From the NCBI GenBank assembly GCA_947311845.1, contig CAMZMU010000111.1, forward strand, positions 16,753,362 through 16,817,361: a DNA stretch of 64,000 bases, written 5' to 3'. This document shows, piece by piece, positions 34,137 to 46,800 of this stretch (position 1 is the first letter of the stretch; each line of letters opens with the position of its first letter). The position numbers and the translations under genes are program-made. The DNA is from Poa pratensis (lineage: Eukaryota; Streptophyta; Magnoliopsida; Poales; Poaceae). The notes under the pieces were generated by a model. The model did no database searches. It was not told the origin of the DNA and worked only from the letters and a program-made list of their open reading frames with translations.

Positions 34137-35715
34137 TTTTTTTTTTGAGGTATAAGGTGGTCGTATCCACCGTCCGAATAGATAGAAAGAGTTGACCCAG
34201 TTTATAAGGGAAACCGGTTCCAAAAACCATACAAGCTGTACAAAAGAATGACACAGACGCAGCGACCCGCCGCCCACACGACCCAAGTCGAACAAACGCC
34301 ACAACACACACCACCCTCTCCGGGGCCGCCGCCCCGGCAAAACAACCAGATCGACTTTCGCATTGTCCGGAAGTGATCCAGTCATGGTCGACAAACCCTC
34401 TGCCCACGCAGTCTTCATCCAGGTTGTCACCAAAACCACCATGTACCGGGGCCGCCGCCCCGGTGTAGCAACCAGACCGACCTTCACATTGTCTGAAGGC
34501 GATCCAGTCAGGTCGACGAACCCTATGCCCGCGCAGTCTTCATCCAGGTCGCCACCCAAACCGTCGCTAGACAACGGCTCTGCCTCATAGACCCGTCGTA
34601 GCGCGGGAGACCGAGGACGTCGCCTCGACGTGCACCACCATCCGGGGCCGCCGCCCCGGCATCCGCCTCCCCCGACCACAGGGCTATCCTGCCCATCCAT
34701 CGCGAAGCCATCGCACCGCGAGGGCCAAAAACTCCAAGACGACGCCTCCAACAAGGTAGTGACGTGTCCGTCACCGTCGCCCGCCCCCGACGGGGCTTAG
34801 GTTTTCACTCGGAGAGTCTTCAAACCATCTCGTCGGAACGGGAAGAGATTCCACAACGACGCAATCAAGAAGGGAACGACGCCCAAAGGCGCCGCCGTCG
34901 TTGGCACAGACTGGAGTCGTGCAAGCTTTCGCTTGGAATTCTCCCGGTCCGTGAAGCTCAGGGAGCAGCCGGTTGGGAGCCTAACTCCGTCGCCACCGAC
35001 GATCTTCATCGCATGCTACCGCCACCGTGGCACCTAACGCCACGTCAGCAGCCCTGCGGCCGCGCCCTTTGCCGCAGCCACTGGTCCCGGGCCGCCGCCC
35101 CGGCTTCCGCGCACCCGAGCGCCGGAGCACGTCGGCAGGAGGAGCCTGCCTCCACGCCGGAGCCTCCGCCTCCTCCTCAACTCCGGCCTCCACGCCCACA
35201 CGACCATCCCACGCGCCGCCACAGCGCCCCCGACGCGCACAGGGCCACCCCGCTGCCCCGCACGGGTTCGTCCCGCTGCCGCCGCCATGTCTGCCTCGGC
35301 GCCCATGGTTGCGTCCTCCACGCCACCGCGCCATGCTCGAACGGACGCCTCCACCTCGCCGCATCGAATCCCGAGGGCGGCCTGTTCGAGCCCAGAAGCA
35401 GCCCGAGCAACCCAGCGGCCAGCGCCACGCCGAACTGCGCCTCCACTCCACAGCCTCCCTCGCGCCCTTCTTCTCTCACGCCGACACCACGCCTTCTTCC
35501 TCGTCGCACGCCGCCCGGGCTGAGGAGCCCAGATCGGGCCCGCCAAAGCCCATCTAGCGCGAAGTCACCACCGCCGTAGGCGACAGCGCCTCTGCCGCCC
35601 GCACGCCACCGGCAGCCACCGCGCCAGCCGCGACCTCCCCCGGGCCCGCCGGCCCGGCTTCCTCCGTCCCCGACCGCCGCCGCCCCCATGGGCCGGTCAT
35701 CGCCGGCCGAGAAGA
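34137..35715 (-). mobile_element. LINE-like sequence in reverse orientation
   Basis: Read on the minus strand, a GC-rich 5' part passes into a 3' part with the phrase TTATAAACTGGGTCAA and ends in a poly-A run (plus-strand T run, about 34137-34146). GC-rich frames cover 34760-35690 on both strands, none with a known domain. Poly-A and composition suggest a LINE lacking reverse transcriptase. The right boundary is uncertain and no target duplication was found. Confidence 0.45.
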
Positions 35716-36037
35716 AGAACCAGGCATGTTAGGATGGCGCGAATCACGGCAATTTCCTGTCTTGTCCTGTTCTTTTCGATCGAAAGTTTTTTCCACTAAC
35801 GTTCCAAACAACAGTGCTATTGGTTTCCAGCTCCATTCATTTTCGCGGGAGGATGGGAAAAGGAACCTTGTTATTACAGCATGGGCAAAGAAAATTTTCC
35901 TATATACACGAACTCTACAACTTCGCCACTTCTACCTTCTCCCCAGCTCAATGGCCTATAACTCAGTACTTTACGGAGACCACGAACCTGACTGAACTTA
36001 CGTGCACAACTCGTGCCCTGACTGAACTTCCACCGTC
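35716..36037. other. Short intergenic DNA
   Basis: No gene or element recognised. It ends at the target duplication of the next Mutator-like element. Confidence 0.4.
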
Positions 36038-36334
36038 GTCCAGAGGGGCGAATAGCTCAGGTGCGACACTTTTTTGAGGAATTGGACGGCAGCGACGTCG
36101 TTGCTCGTAATAGCTCACATGCGGCATCTATTCGAGCAATAATTGCTCTGCGGCGACATGGCCGTCAAACCAAGTTTGACCCGTACATGGAGTAGTTTAT
36201 CTCGAGTGGGACCCATGTGTCAGCGAAACCTGCCTCTGTTCGTGGGGGAACCATCTCTGCCACGCGCCGGCGTCGGCTCACACCTCACTCCTGTCCCGTC
36301 GTCTCGGTTTCTCCGGGCTGGGGGAAATTATCCT

Positions 36335-36445
36335 GGCGACGGCGAGTCGAGCGGCGGCAATGGAGCGGGCGAGTCGAGCGCCGGCAATGGAGCGGGCGAC
36401 TCGAGCGGCGGCAATGGAGCGGGCGACTCGAGCGGCCGCGCAAGT
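36335..36445 (+). repeat. 27-bp minisatellite
   Basis: About 3.5 units built on GGCAATGGAGCGGGCGA and CTCGAGC repeat with a 27-bp period, encoding 9-residue repeats in every open frame. It overlaps the start of the 36360 ORF. Confidence 0.7.
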
Positions 36446-36929
36446 CCAGCGGCGGCAATCGGAGTCGACCAAGCGGGCGGCGACGCAAGGCTTGCGGTCG
36501 CAATCGCAGGTAAGGGCGTCGAGGGAGGATGGAGGATGGGGTGGTGCGGGTACACGGTCGAATAGGCGACCGGCGGCCCGATTCGTGAATCGTGCAGCGG
36601 CGAAGGATTCAATCTACCTTCACGGCAAGCGATATCGGATTTCAGTCCAGCAGGTGTTGAAGCAGGCGTGGCAGCGTAACGGCTACTACGGCGGCAAGGG
36701 TTTTTCGCTCGGCGGTGATTCGCCGCCGATGACGAGACAGAGGTTTGCCTCGATGCGCAACATTGCTGCGGGCGACGAGAGCAGCTCGGGCGGGAGCTCA
36801 TCGAGCAGCAGTTCAGCACGCTCAACCCCGAGCCTGGACTTCGAAGTAGCGTTGAGCCTAGAGGCTTTCAGTCTAGTTGCGGGCTGGCGGAGGACAGATT
36901 GGTATGCTCAGAAATTCTCTGCGAGATGA
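36360..36929 (+). CDS. Hypothetical ORF in the Mutator-like element
   Basis: An open frame of 189 residues. The N-terminus (about residues 1-27) is a 9-residue repeat encoded by the minisatellite, and is Arg/Ala-rich. A central stretch around residues 80-110 (with YLHGKRYR and NGYYGGKG) looks more protein-like. A serine run (about residues 140-155) follows. I do not recognise a family. No TATA box or splice signals support it, and the start could lie elsewhere. It may be a captured gene fragment. Confidence 0.3.
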   Translation: MERASRAPAMERATRAAAMERATRAAAQVQRRQSESTKRAATQGLRSQSQVRASREDGGWGGAGTRSNRRPAARFVNRAAAKDSIYLHGKRYRISVQQVLKQAWQRNGYYGGKGFSLGGDSPPMTRQRFASMRNIAAGDESSSGGSSSSSSSARSTPSLDFEVALSLEAFSLVAGWRRTDWYAQKFSAR

Positions 36930-37319
36930 AATCGAGCTAGAAGAATCAGCTACAGAGCCATGGCGGAGGGAAGATTGAGCTGCATTCTGTAGATAGCAAG
37001 TCTGGTGAATTTTGTGGGAGTTCTTTTGTGAAATGGCCATGTAAGCACTACGTCGAACACCTTGGGGGCGTGCTCTGGACGTGCCCTGGACGTGCTCTGG
37101 ATGTGCCGTGGCACGTTCCGGTAGGTGAAACCTTGTAAACAATATGTAAATTATTGTGTTCCTTGTTTTTGTGTTCCTTGTGGCATTCGCACGCCGTCAG
37201 ATTGTGGCATGCACACTGTCGAACACCTTTGGGGGCGCGCTCTGGACACGCCCGATTGTGGCATTCGCAAATGGCACTGCTCTGTTGATTTTTTCTTAAG
37301 TTGAAACCTTGTCAACTAG

Positions 37320-37510
37320 GTAGAGGCTTATAAAAGATGTCTCTATTAGAACCTAATGGTGGTAGATTTGTAACTATTAGAACCTAATGGTGGTAGATCT
37401 ATAGACAATGATTTACTTCTTTATTTACCAAGTGGTAAATAAAGTGCCATTTGTCACTCTTACCAAGTGGTAGATTTGTAACTATTAGAACCTAATGGTG
37501 GTAGATTTTT
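37320..37510. repeat. Short direct repeats
   Basis: The phrase CTATTAGAACCTAATGGTGG, followed by TAGAT, occurs about three times between 37345 and 37507, with AAGTGGTA(G/A)AT variants between. Confidence 0.6.
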
Positions 37511-37514
37511 CGCA

Positions 37515-37680
37515 AACATTGGCATAGCCTAGTGGCAAAGGGTTGATGACTCCCTTTGCCCACCCAAGTTCGAGTCCCCATGCTCGCAATTTAGGTGTTG
37601 CACATATATTCCCTGTCCAGTAGCTTCGTGGGTCGGCAACTCACTATTATAGATTAAATCTATAATAGTGGGTTGTCCTA
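37515..37680 (+). other. tRNA-like or SINE-like head
   Basis: TAGCCTAGTGGCAAAGGG resembles an RNA polymerase III A box and, about 35 bases on, AAGTTCGAGTCCCC resembles a B box. No cloverleaf closes and no poly-A tail with a duplication was found, so this is at most a decayed SINE head inside the Mutator-like element. Confidence 0.3.
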
Positions 37681-37979
37681 TCCATTAAGATACTGCATTG
37701 GGACAAATTTTTTTGAATTTGTTAAATAATCTGAAAATTATTTATTTTCTTTTGATTTTTTGGATTCAACTTTGAACCAAAATTCAAATCTACATGTTAT
37801 TTGTGCTAGGCTTGGATGTTGCAATGATTTCATACTATTATGTGGTTGTTTGATCTAACTTGCTAAGTCTTGAACAAAAAGTGTTTCAAATGAGCTCTAA
37901 AGGTAGGGTAAACGGCTCCATTCCTAAGCAAGATTTTTTTCGACCTTGTCTCAATCAGCCAAATAACTTTCCTACACAT

Positions 37980-39160
37980 CTACTCTATATATAAATACCA
38001 TGTGCACTGGATTTTCATTTTTTTTTGTGTTTTTTGAATATTTTATGCTTATTTCAAATTCGGTCAAACCTAAGTTTGACCAACATTTGAACAAGTTTGA
38101 AACATGAAAATGAAAAACCAAGCTTGGATCCTTCTTAGTCAATCCAAAATGAAGCTTTGGTGAGTTTTTTGTAAATTTCATGCTGCAAATCCCAAACCAC
38201 CTCTCTTCACACATGAGAGTTCATAGTTTGAGATGTGAGATTTCACACCATATTGAAGCATTTCTTGTTTAATTATATCTAGACCTTGTTTATCAGTTGG
38301 AGTTGTTAGTACATGACAAACTAAGAACATGTGCACTGGATTTTCATTTTTTTGAAGTTTTATGAATATTTTATGATTATTTCAAAATCGGTCAAACCCA
38401 AGTTTGACCAACATTTAAACAAGTTTTAAATACCAAAATGAAAAACTAAGCCTGGGTCATTCTTAGTCACACCAAAATGAAGCTTTGGTGATTTTTTCAA
38501 AAATTTAAATTTTCAAAACATCAAACCCTCTCTCACTTCCTTGAACTCTCTGCAACTTCGTTCGTGGTAAGTCATTTGTGTGAAGGATTTCTCATGAAAA
38601 TACTCATATACCAAGTTTATATTTTTTTCATAACTATGTCATGTAAATAGACCATGTGCGCTGGTTTTATGTTATTTTGATTTTTTTTGAATTATTTGTG
38701 CTCATTTGAATGTTTGGTCAAACTTTGCACAAAACCGTTGACCGACTCAAAATCAAAGTTAATTTTTTTTTGATAACTATGTCATGTAAGTAGACCATGT
38801 GCGCTGGTTTTATATTTATTTGATTTTTTTGAATTACTTATGCTCAACCCTAGCTCATTCCATCGATATCGTGAACGTGTGAATGTTGGAATTGAAATGT
38901 GGATATAACAAGTTTTATATTTTTTATAGCAACTTAGTTGCATAAGTAGACCATGTGCGCTGGTTGTATGTTGTTTTGATTTTTTTGAATTAGTTGTGCT
39001 CAACCCTAGCTCATTCCATCGATAGCTTGAATTGTGTGAATGTTTTTCATTTAACTGTGGATATAACAAGTTTTAATTTTTTTTAGCAACGTAGTTGCAT
39101 AAGAAACAGTGAGCGAAAGTTTCATATTTATTTGATTTTTTCTAAATTATTTATGCTCAA
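37980..39160. repeat. AT-rich tandem repeats
   Basis: Two families alternate. One unit of about 340 bp starts near CATGTGCACTGGATTTTC (37999 and 38331) and includes GTTTGACCAACATTT and AATGAAGCTTTGGTGA in both copies. A second, about 150-165 bp unit is built on GACCATGTGCGCTGGTT and CAACCCTAGCTCATTCC and recurs near 38650, 38790, 38950 and, decayed, 39100. They fill the middle of the Mutator-like element. Confidence 0.65.
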
Positions 39161-39507
39161 CCCTAGCTCACTGAAACCCTAAACCCCGGAAACCCTAAAC
39201 CCCGTCTGAAACCCCGTCCGAAACCCCCCTGCTTTAGAGCCATTTATCGCTGGTTAGTGAACGGTTGGATCAGAAGGAAACCCCCGATCCGCGCCACTCC
39301 CAGTTCTGCGCTCTGCCACTCCCAGTTCGCGCTGTTTGGCCACTCCCAGTTCCGCGCCATTCCTAGAAAAAAAACTAAATTTGGGCCCAGCAGCAGGATT
39401 TGGCCCGCTAATGTTTTTTCCTTGATTAAATTCACCGTGAGCCGTTCAACTTTGGGCCCAGCCCAGCCCTTTCTCAGGCCCAGCCGACCGCCTCCCGTTC
39501 CCCTCCC

Positions 39508-39514
39508 TATATAT
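39508..39514 (+). promoter_or_regulatory. TATA box of the 39626 gene
   Basis: TATATAT in a C-rich context, 112-118 bp upstream of the ATG. It predicts a leader of about 85 nt. Confidence 0.55.
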
Positions 39515-39625
39515 CCACTGTGTCGTACCCTAGCTATTATCCAGATCCACTCTCGCCGCCACTCTCGCCGCCGGCCACGCAATCCAGCCCCTCCGCCACA
39601 GATCAAGCCCCGACGTGCGACTAGG

Positions 39626-40192
39626 ATGAGGCCTGGAGGTTCCTGCTCACGCGGCGGCCATTCCGGCCGCGGAAACGGCTCCGACGAGGAGCGGAGAAGG
39701 CAGAAGCGGCCGGCGCCCGCGGACCCCGTACTGGCTAAGCTGGTTGCTTCCGACGCCAGTCGGAAGCGCGGCGCTCGCGCGTGGACGAATCTGGGGCGGG
39801 AGGCGCCGCCTGCGTACGCCCGGCGCGAAGTGGAGGAGTACGACCGCGCGATGGCGGCGGCGGCGAGAGGCACGGGGAGCTCCTCTGGCGCGGGGACCTC
39901 CGCCATCGCACGAGCACCGCTGCCGCCGCCGAAGAGGGAGGAGGAGGAGGAGGAGCAGGGCGCGGCACCGCGCGCCTGGCGCGGGTATCTGCCGGGGGAC
40001 TTCGTCGACCTCGACTGGGTCACCGCCGAGCTCCTCGAGCGCACCAAGGACGAGCAGAAGCAGCTCGAGGCCGACCGGGAGATGAAGAAGAAGCTCTACG
40101 AGTACCAGTACCGCCATGCCATCGAGGAGTCCAAGGCAGACATCCCATGGGGCGCAACCGACTCCGACGACTCCGACTCTGACTCCGGCTGA
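39626..40192 (+). CDS. Small intronless gene of unknown function in the Mutator-like element
   Basis: An open frame of 188 residues starts at an ATG 112 bp after a TATA box; an upstream in-frame extension to 39257 lacks promoter support. The N-terminus is basic and Gly/Ser-rich. The middle has alanine and proline runs and a glutamate block (EEEEEE, about residues 111-116). Then come an acidic/aromatic motif W-R-G-Y-L-P-G-D-F-V-D-L-D-W and a charged helical stretch. The C-terminus is a Ser/Asp repeat (DSDDSDSDSG). The family is not recognised. Strong G/C-ending codon use resembles the 8185 gene. Its place inside the inverted-repeat element suggests capture and possible mobility; whether it makes protein is unknown. 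Confidence 0.5.
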   Translation: MRPGGSCSRGGHSGRGNGSDEERRRQKRPAPADPVLAKLVASDASRKRGARAWTNLGREAPPAYARREVEEYDRAMAAAARGTGSSSGAGTSAIARAPLPPPKREEEEEEQGAAPRAWRGYLPGDFVDLDWVTAELLERTKDEQKQLEADREMKKKLYEYQYRHAIEESKADIPWGATDSDDSDSDSG

Positions 40193-40887
40193 GCGGCGCC
40201 GCCGCCTCGTCGCCGCAGCACCCCTGGGGCTCAGGTGAGCCCAATTTTGGATGGATCGATGGGGGTTGGAGCTGCGGTTGATGTCCGTCCTCATAGCTAA
40301 GAACTAACCCAAGAACTATTATGTTTGCTTGCCCGTGCGGCTTTTGCTCCGACGAGCCGCCGTTAAAACTACTCCGTTTGTAATAGTACTTTAATTATCT
40401 ACTATGTTTGCTTGTCTGTTTGTTAATTAGAGTTCGGTTCAATGTGTATTGGTTCGGTTTAATTTGAGTTATTGTCTAAATCGGAGCTCGCCGGCGTTGC
40501 GTGCTTCGTCGCTGGAGAAGAAGAGGGAGGATGCGCGCGAAAGGGCAAACGGTTTAACCGTCGTTGCTGCTGTCTGGGCCCCACGCTGAAGTGGGTCCCA
40601 CCAGACTCCACTAATCCGCGTGGGTCCCACCCCTAATCCTGACGGTGGTTGCGCTTAAGGGCCTTGTTGTGCCTGGGCTATTTTTGCTCAGAGAGATGTC
40701 GTAGCAGAGCTATTACAACGAACGACGTCGTTCTCCAGTGAATAGAGTGCAAAAACGTCCCACCTGAGCTATTAGCCCCGTCCAGAGAGCCGGTGATCGT
40801 CGGACGCAATGTCGTGGTAACAACCTACTGTACCTGAAAACAAACGCCTGGCCAATGCAGGTGAAGGCATCAGCATCAGCTTCCGCA

Positions 40888-43800
40888 TCACCACTGGTAC
40901 TTGGCCTTGACGAGGACGTTCTCGTAGAGCTCGGCGGCGTGGTCCCAGCTGAGGTCCTGGGACATGCCGCGGGCCTGCAGGCCCCTCCAGCTCTCCTTGT
41001 AGTTCCAGTACGTGTTGAGGCAGTGCCCGAGCGCGTCGATCATCCTGCCTGCGTCAGCCCGGTCGAACGTCCACCCGAGACCCGTGCCGCCGTACGGGTC
41101 GAACGGCGTCACCGTGTCCCGCAGCCCTCCCACGGCGTGCACCACGGGAACGGTCCCGTAGGCCATCGCGTACAGCTGGTTCAGCCCGCACGGCTCGAAC
41201 AGCGACGGCATCAGCAGCACGTCGGCGCCCGCCGTGATCCGGTGCGCCATCTGCACCGAGAACCCCACCCACCCGCGCACCTTGTCCCTGTGCTCCCCCT
41301 CCAGCCGCCGCAGCGTCTCCTCCAGGTCCGGCCGCCCCGTGCCTAGCATCACCAGCTGCACGTCCTGCTGCGTGATCCACGGCATCGCCTCTGCGATCAG
41401 GTCCACGCCCTTCTGCCGGTCCAGACGACCGATGAACCCGATCACCGGCACGTCGGAGCGCACCTGCAGGCCCAGCTGCCGCTGCAGCGCCTCCTTGCAC
41501 TGCCGCTTGCCCGTGTCCAGCGTCTCGAAGGTGTAGTTGGTGTAGTCGTCCGAGTGGAGGTGCACGTCGACCTTGGGGTTCCATTCGGCCGTGTCGATGC
41601 CGTTCACGATGCCGTCCAGCTTCCACTCATTCTGGTTGATTATGTCGTGGAGCCCCCAGCCACCTTCGGTCGTCTTCAGCTCCCAAAGGTAGCCATGGCT
41701 CACCGTCACCACCCGGTCTGCCATCTTCAGGCCAGCAGCGAACACGTTGCTGTGCTCACCACCGGAGGGGTCGTACAGTTTCAAGTGATCCATGTAGTGC
41801 TCAGGCAAATCCATGTTGAAGAAATCCTCTACAGGCCCACGTCCCTGCAAAGCCAAACATTTTTTGCTATCAAGGTTTCGAAAACAAAACTGGCTAACAT
41901 GAACAACGTAATCAGAGAAATGTCTGGAGTAAATCATTGTTGGTTAACTTTCTAGAAGCAATATTAGTCGATTTGTGGTAACATCACTAAGATTCCTGTA
42001 ATCCTACATCGGAGGGAGAAAGCCAAATGCACATATGACTAAACTCCCAGTGCTGATTGATTGTCACAGCCAAAACAGATGCATGACAACCACTTACAGA
42101 ACAGCAGACAAAAGCTGGTTTCAGAATAAAAGGTACACTGATGGTTCAACTGGTTTCAGAATTGAAGCGCAAACCTGATGAGCAATGTTGTGTATCACGA
42201 GAACAGACCGAGTATACTGCATCAAGCCATTGTCTCGGTAATACGCCTTTAGATAGACAGGCAGAAGTGCTGTATGCCAATCATTTGCAATGAAGACTAA
42301 ATTGCCATCACCGTAGACAGTACCGCCGCATGGAGCGTACCAAGGAACCTGAAAATGTTTGCTTGGGTGAACACTATTATTGATTTGAATGTGCAGAATT
42401 AATTTTAGAAGAACATAATGAAAGTTCATCTATTCTAAAATAACTAAACAAGACTGAGCTACCCTTGTGTTTATTATGAATTAAGACAAGCTATTCTATA
42501 TTTCTTAGAGAAAACGCAAATGACCTTTTCTTTTCTTTTCATTGAAAAGGTAGAAGTTCAGTTACAATCCTCCGAGGAGGTTCAGGGTACAAAAAGATGA
42601 AAAAAAATAGTGAACATCCCAGGTTCAGGAAAATTTATTGATAGACCAGCTGGTATAGTTCATCTTATATGACTCCGTACGACCAAGAAACAACTGATAT
42701 TTCAAATATCAAGAAATACTTTGGATGGTAATTTATCTATTTATTGAGATGTTATTTACTGATGAAAATAGGTGCAATCAAACCTTAAGAGCTTTGATCA
42801 CTTTTGTACACACAAGTACTGCAAAGGAACATTATTATTCATTTCTAATGTGCAGAATTAATTTCAGAAGAACATAATGGAAGTTTATCTACCCAAGATT
42901 AACTAAACAGAAGGACTGAGTTCTCCTTGTGTTTATTAAGACTAAAGACAAGCTAATCAGTAAGGTGCCCAAGTGGCTTTCTCAACAAACAAAGCTGGAG
43001 TTTTTTTTTTTTGCGTCTCACTTAAGTTGATACAAGTTGTAGTATCTGATCAGATACACAGCCACACACACGCACACCACACTCACACCACACACACACC
43101 ACTAGCTGTGAAGCTAATCTAGACCTACAACTAGAACCGACTTCGTCTGCCCGGTACAGGATTTTTTCCCTCATGGAGCTCACAGGCGAGACCAGAGACA
43201 CTTATTGACGATGCGGAATACTGTTCCTAGTGAACAGTACCGCGGACACTGTTCCTAGTGAACAGTGCCGCTACAGTGAGACACCAGAAATTCGTCCCGC
43301 AGGGATCGAACTCTGGCGGGTGGAGTAGCCACCGCTCACTCCCACCACTGGGCCACGCCCAGTCCTCACAAACAAAGCTGGAGTTGTTACTTGCTAGTTT
43401 GCTTCAGGAAAATGTATTGATAGACCAACTAGTAGAGTTCATCTCATATGAGTCTGTAAGACCAAGACTAAGTTGACATTTTCTAATAATGAAATAATTT
43501 GTATGTTTAATTAAATTTTCATTGAGATGTAGTTAGTTACTGATGAGTAACTAAATAGCCGCTCCGTTCCTACATAGATGTCACTTTGGAATATGTGGAA
43601 CCAAAAGTTCAGAAAAGCTTGATCACTATTATACAAGTATTTATAATTCTCCCAAGGAAATGACACTAGTATATTTGCCATCAAATTACTTCCATATGGT
43701 TTACATCCGTTAGGTCTTAGCGATGGTAGTGACTACGATGTTACGTCAGTTGCCAGTGCTCGGCCGTTTTTACATTCAGTTTCTGTAACCTGCAAACCTG

Positions 43801-46800
43801 GTGACTCCCTGTTGTATAAACCTTTTACTAGCTTTGCACAACAGCTGGATTGTCTTTTCCCCAAAAAATGAAATGGCCAAAGATGAGTATATTATAGATC
43901 GTGTCTAATGTCTGAACTATAAAATATAATTAATTTCAGAATAGAGCGAGTAGTTTTTCGTGAATTGCTTGGACATCTATAGTAGTACAGCTTGCAAAGA
44001 TACCTCAACAGCAGCTTTGCAGAACAAAATCATGCGCTTCAGTACATCCTGCCAATAAATGATGGAAAATGCACAAACATCACTTACATGACATAAGGAG
44101 GAATTGAGTTTTGAGTTTCAAGGCTAACGAAGCTCTAGGAAACAGATGTTTACTGGTCTTTCTCCTCCATAAATGTCATTGTGCCGGTGCCGGAAGGGTG
44201 GGGCCTCTAAGAACACAAAATCAACTCCATCCATATAAGAGTGGAAGTAAGTCACTTCTGAATCCTGCAAGCCAGACAAGGATCCAATTCACTGAACCGA
44301 TCATAGTTTCTAAATATTTTCATTTTCGAATGCAGACTCTTTGTTTATGTTGTTAATGTTTAACGTACCTGTCCGGCTACCTTGTAACGTTTGCGAACAC
44401 CTAGATCGCGGGCTTCTGCGTAATCTCCATACTTTGGTATCACAACCTAAAATTGAATGAAATACTTGTATCACTTCTTCCTGAACTTATCATCCATGTC
44501 ACAACGAAAATTACGAAGTCTTTCTAAAGATAAATGTCGTCTTAAACAATGTCTACTATCATCAACTCATCCATGTCAGACATGTTAGATCAAACAGCAA
44601 AAAACAAACTGTTCATTTTTTTGCGGGAAAAAAATAACTATGGCATAGCACATTTTCTGTTTCCTACATATACAGAAAATAACATACAATTTGTTTCCTC
44701 AAAATCTGTACTGAACTGCATTAGAACACTGCACAAGAATCAAGATTATATATAGTGTATGTTTCCTACATGTTCCATACTAACTAAAAGGAATAAAAAC
44801 TCTGAAGTGTTGCTCTAGCAAGCGGTTCATAACAGCTAAATTAGCAGGCCTAAATTTTCTAATCTATCTATTATATACTAAAAGCAAAATGAGGGAGTTT
44901 TTCGAGACACCACGTTAATCCACATATGTTATAAATATATAATCCGTTGATTTTTATCGTGATGGTTGAGATTAAAAGATGGAAACATTACGTACAACAT
45001 TAGTTGGTACGAACAAATCGTTTTCAGCACGTCTAACCAAGTCACGTCACGTTGAGAACTTGCCTGTGGCAAGATGGTTAGTTGGGTGGTTGTACCCTAG
45101 CCCACCAGAGTTCAAACCCCAGGTTTGACGCTGGTGTTTCTCATTTAAGGCGGAATATTCTTCAGTGGGAGGCGACGTTCCCGTCGACAGCGAGGCGCCC
45201 GTGGTGACTTCGTCAATCTCAAGACTCGACCCGCCGACTCAGTCTCTCGGAGGTGCTCATAGGGGTAGGGTGTGCGTGCGTGCGTTCATAGGGGTGAGTG
45301 TGTGCGCGTGTATATGAGCGCTTGCGTTGTACTGTGTTTCGCAAAAAAAAAAAAAGTCACGTCACGTTCCTTAAAAAAAACAAAAAAATCATGTCACGTG
45401 TACACAACACCAACGGTTGGTTACATATGACGCATCGCACTTAGGAAAGGTTTGTAGGCACAGGTCCACTTCCGGCCGGACGTTTAATTAGCAGATCGAT
45501 CGGCGCCTCCGGCCGGACGTATAGTTAGCCGATCCATGGAAGGTAAATACAAATTCGAATCTATACAATCCGATCGGACGTATAAGCTGAACGATCGGAT
45601 GTATAACTAGCTGATCGATCGATCAGTAAATATATAATGCGCTCATGCATAATTTTTATCCTATGTTTTAAATATTTAGTAATTAACTATACATATCCAT
45701 AATCTCTAGCTGATATCTGTCAAAAAATCAATTCCACTAAGTCAAAAAAAAGGGTGTTCGTGTTCAATATTATAGATCGGACGTATAAGCTGATCGATCG
45801 GATGTATCGGTAAATATATGTGCTCTCTTAGGCACAACTCGCTCATGCATAATTTTTATCTTATGTTTTAAAGATTTAATTATTAACTATACATGTCTTG
45901 AAGAATAACACAATCCACAATCTCTAGCTGATAGTCCATCAAAAAAACCAATTCCACTAAGTCATAAAAAGGTGTTCGTGTTCAATATAATAACAAGATA
46001 TTAGATATCGCTTAATTGGACCCGAGAATAAAAAGGAGTTGGTTGAACTAAGTATGTTTTCCTTTATCTTTAATCTTTTACTTATTTAATCTTTACGCTC
46101 GAACAGGCCACGCTAATATTTTTGTGCCACCACGTAAATAACTCGAGCCCACCATGATGGAACATAAAAGGATGTTGATCCACTGTTCTAGGAACAAAGG
46201 AGACAACTAAAATGGTTGTCCAACATGTAAAATTAAGCATACACATTTACATACACGAAAAGCAAGTAAAAAGTCAAAATACAAGCATAACAATGTTATT
46301 AATTATACATGTTTTAGTAATAAGTGAAATTTCATCAGAATCAAAAAATGTTCTACATGGACAAATGCATACCAGATTGGTAACCAAACGACTATAAATG
46401 ATATTGTTCGAAATCTGTTTGTGCAAGACATGAAGAGCATACAAATATTGCCCTTTTTTTTTGAACGACAATCAACGGGTGATGACCGATTCCTGGAGGC
46501 CCACATACATCAACCAAAATTTGAGATGAAATTCAAGTAAAATAATAAAATCATATATTGTAGAACTTTGCAGAGCAATATCGAGATATGTTTTACAACA
46601 TATTATACGTTTATTTTGTTCAAAAAACATGAAGTAATACCTAAATACATGCACTCACACATACATCCATAATCATATGCTCACACAATATCGACGGACC
46701 GCTAGATAAGCAGAGAATTTAGATTAACATTTTTTTACCTCTACCCATGAAATAATAACCCACCATGATGCGGCACACAAATAAGAAAACACGCAAGCTA

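Larger units (their letters stand above)
36046..40779. mobile_element. Mutator-like element carrying two ORFs
   Basis: The termini are inverted repeats of at least 100 bp with moderate identity: GGGCGAATAGCTCAGGTG at the left and GGGGCTAATAGCTCAGGTG at the right read in reverse, followed in both by CGACGTCGTT and AATAGCTC. The direct repeat GTCCAGAG lies outside both ends (36038-36045 and 40780-40787), extendable to 9 bp with one mismatch. There is no transposase. It contains ORFs at 36360-36929 and 39626-40192 and AT-rich tandem repeats between them. This fits a non-autonomous, gene-carrying MULE. It lies between CslA and SSIIb. Confidence 0.75.

Noticed and set aside
34764..35690. Proline/arginine-rich frames on both strands
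   Set aside because: GC-rich LINE-like sequence with no domain; both strands are equally open.
39170..39215. Repeats of CCCTAAACCCC resembling telomeric DNA
   Set aside because: Only a few degenerate units, probably a leader-type AAACCCT motif near the 39626 gene, not a telomere tract.
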